This document shows, in pieces, positions 6,235-7,546 of a stretch of DNA of 7,546 bases. The translations under genes and the position numbers were made by a program. This stretch comes from Pseudomonadota bacterium (GTDB taxonomy: Bacteria > Pseudomonadota > Gammaproteobacteria > Burkholderiales > Burkholderiaceae_C), in NCBI GenBank assembly GCA_023396625.1, contig JAEWVY010000310.1, positions 1 through 7,546 on the forward strand. The letters run 5' to 3'. How positions within the stretch are numbered: position 1 is the stretch's first letter; the number at the start of each line of letters is the position of its first letter. The notes below the pieces were generated by a model. That model saw nothing but the letters and a program-made list of their open reading frames with translations. It was not told where the DNA came from and searched no databases.

Positions 6235-7546
6235 TCAGGCCACCGTGGGCGCTGCGTCAGGCTTCACGGCAGGCGAGCCCCCGCCGGGTCCAGCCGCCGG
6301 GGGAACCCGGGGTGTCCAGTCCTTCGGGGGACGGGGGTCGCGCCCCGCCATGATGTCGTCAAGCTGCTCGCCGTCGATGGTTTCCCATTCCAGCAGGGCC
6401 TTGGCCATGGCGTGCATCTTGTCGCTGTGGTCTTCGATCAGCTTGCGCGCGAGAGCGTACTGCTGGTCGATGATGCGACGCACCTCGGCATCCACCTTCT
6501 CCATGGTTTGCTCGCTCATGTTGGTGGTTTTCGTGACCGAGCGACCCAGGAAGACCTCGCCTTCGTTTTCGGCATAGACCATGGGCCCCAATGCGTCGGT
6601 CATGCCATAGCGCATCACCATGTCGCGCGCGATGTGCGTGGCGCGCTCGAAATCGTTGGAAGCGCCAGTGGTCATCTGGTTCATGAACACCTCTTCGGCG
6701 ATGCGGCCGCCGAAGAGCATGCTGATCTGGTTCAACATGTATTCGCGGTCGTAGCTGTAGCGGTCTTTTTCTGGCAGGCTCATGGTCACACCCAGGGCAC
6801 GGCCACGCGGGATGATGGTGACCTTGTGCACCGGGTCGCACTTGGGCAGAAGCTTGCCGATCAGCGCATGGCCGGACTCATGGTAGGCGGTGTTGCGGCG
6901 TTCTTCCTCGGGCATGACCATGCTCTTGCGCTCGGGGCCCATGAGGATCTTGTCCTTGGCTTTCTCGAAGTCCTGCATCTCGACCACGCGCGCGTTGCGG
7001 CGCGCGGCCATCAGGGCCGCCTCGTTGCACAGGTTGGCCAGATCGGCACCGCTCATGCCGGGCGTGCCACGGGCGATAACACCCGCATTGACGTCCTGTC
7101 CGATCGGGATCTTGCGCATGTGCACGTTAAGGATTTGCTCACGGCCGCGGATGTCAGGCAGCGTCACATAGACCTGGCGGTCGAAGCGTCCGGGGCGCAG
7201 CAGGGCCGCATCCAGGATGTCCGGGCGGTTGGTGGCGGCCACCACGATCACACCCAGGTTGGTCTCGAAGCCGTCCATTTCGACCAGCATCTGATTCAGG
7301 GTTTGTTCGCGCTCGTCGTTGCCCCCCATCACCACCGGGCCGCCTCGAGAACGGCCGATGGCGTCGAGTTCGTCGATAAAAATGATGCAAGGTGCTTTTT
7401 GACGGGCCTGCTCGAACAAATCCCGCACTCGCGCCGCGCCCACACCGACGAACAATTCGATGAATTCCGAGGCGCTGATATTGAAGAACGGCACACCAGC
7501 TTCGCCAGAAACGGCGCGCGCCAGCAAGGTTTTACCGGTACCGGGC
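6235..7546 (-). CDS. ftsH: ATP-dependent zinc metalloprotease FtsH, C-terminal part (5' end outside window)
   Basis: FtsH is a hexameric inner-membrane AAA+ protease that extracts and degrades membrane proteins and short-lived regulators. In E. coli these include LpxC, which commits lipid A synthesis. The visible 436 residues begin inside Walker A (PGTGKT); the two N-terminal membrane segments and periplasmic domain are beyond the right edge. In order, counting visible residues: pore-loop FVG (32-34), Walker B CIIFIDE (53-59), the second region of homology NRPDILDAALLRPGRFDR (106-123) with its arginine fingers, the zinc site HESGH (222-226), and the third ligand Asp in NDFERAT (D298). Spacing from Walker A to HExxH matches E. 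coli. The C-terminus is a Pro/Gly/Ala-rich tail after PRPPKDWTP, of the Burkholderiales type. No internal start is needed: the frame is open to the window edge. It is transcribed towards waaC, so not part of that operon. Confidence 0.97.
   Translation of the reverse strand, partial: PGTGKTLLARAVSGEAGVPFFNISASEFIELFVGVGAARVRDLFEQARQKAPCIIFIDELDAIGRSRGGPVVMGGNDEREQTLNQMLVEMDGFETNLGVIVVAATNRPDILDAALLRPGRFDRQVYVTLPDIRGREQILNVHMRKIPIGQDVNAGVIARGTPGMSGADLANLCNEAALMAARRNARVVEMQDFEKAKDKILMGPERKSMVMPEEERRNTAYHESGHALIGKLLPKCDPVHKVTIIPRGRALGVTMSLPEKDRYSYDREYMLNQISMLFGGRIAEEVFMNQMTTGASNDFERATHIARDMVMRYGMTDALGPMVYAENEGEVFLGRSVTKTTNMSEQTMEKVDAEVRRIIDQQYALARKLIEDHSDKMHAMAKALLEWETIDGEQLDDIMAGRDPRPPKDWTPRVPPAAGPGGGSPAVKPDAAPTVA

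Noticed and set aside
5495..6577. A 360-codon plus-strand frame running through waaC and into antisense of ftsH
   Set aside because: It crosses the ends of two solid genes on opposite strands and its translation shows no coherent domain.

Overview
The window is a GC-rich, densely packed chromosomal segment. It appears to come from a betaproteobacterium, probably in the Burkholderiales. That placement is inferred from remembered resemblance of the HldD tail, the FtsH body and C-terminal tail, and the WaaQ-type protein to proteins of that group; no search was run.

Positions 2-6179 (+ strand) carry a lipopolysaccharide (LPS) core-assembly cluster. It opens with the 3' end of hldD (heptose precursor epimerase). 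A 64-nt gap with two short stem-loops follows. Then come waaF (heptosyltransferase II), a waaL/Wzy_C-type O-antigen ligase, a WaaE/LgtF-type family 2 glucosyltransferase, a second family 2 glycosyltransferase with a 7C-type C-terminal domain, a WaaQ-type family 9 glycosyltransferase, and waaC (heptosyltransferase I). With the starts chosen here, every junction from waaF to waaC overlaps by 1 to 13 nt, so the six genes look like one translationally coupled operon. Together they suggest the following pathway: ADP-heptose is made (HldD), heptose I and II are placed on the Kdo-lipid A acceptor (WaaC, WaaF), the inner core is decorated with hexose and possibly a third heptose (WaaE-like, GT2, WaaQ-like), and O-polysaccharide is joined to the finished core in the periplasm (WaaL). 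The Kdo transferase gene waaA is not in the window.

Positions 6235-7546 (- strand) hold the C-terminal two-thirds of ftsH, the membrane-anchored AAA+ zinc protease, running out of the window at its Walker A motif. It converges on waaC across a 55-nt gap with a plausible ftsH terminator. FtsH degrades LpxC in enterobacteria and so controls LPS output there, but its position here beside LPS genes may be coincidence.

I see no mobile element, CRISPR array, tRNA, rRNA or previously undescribed system. The most useful second-look points are the unbroken chain of overlaps, the unassigned GT2/7C protein, the shared cysteine cluster in two of the three family 9 enzymes, the stem-loops before waaF, and the absence of folP after ftsH.
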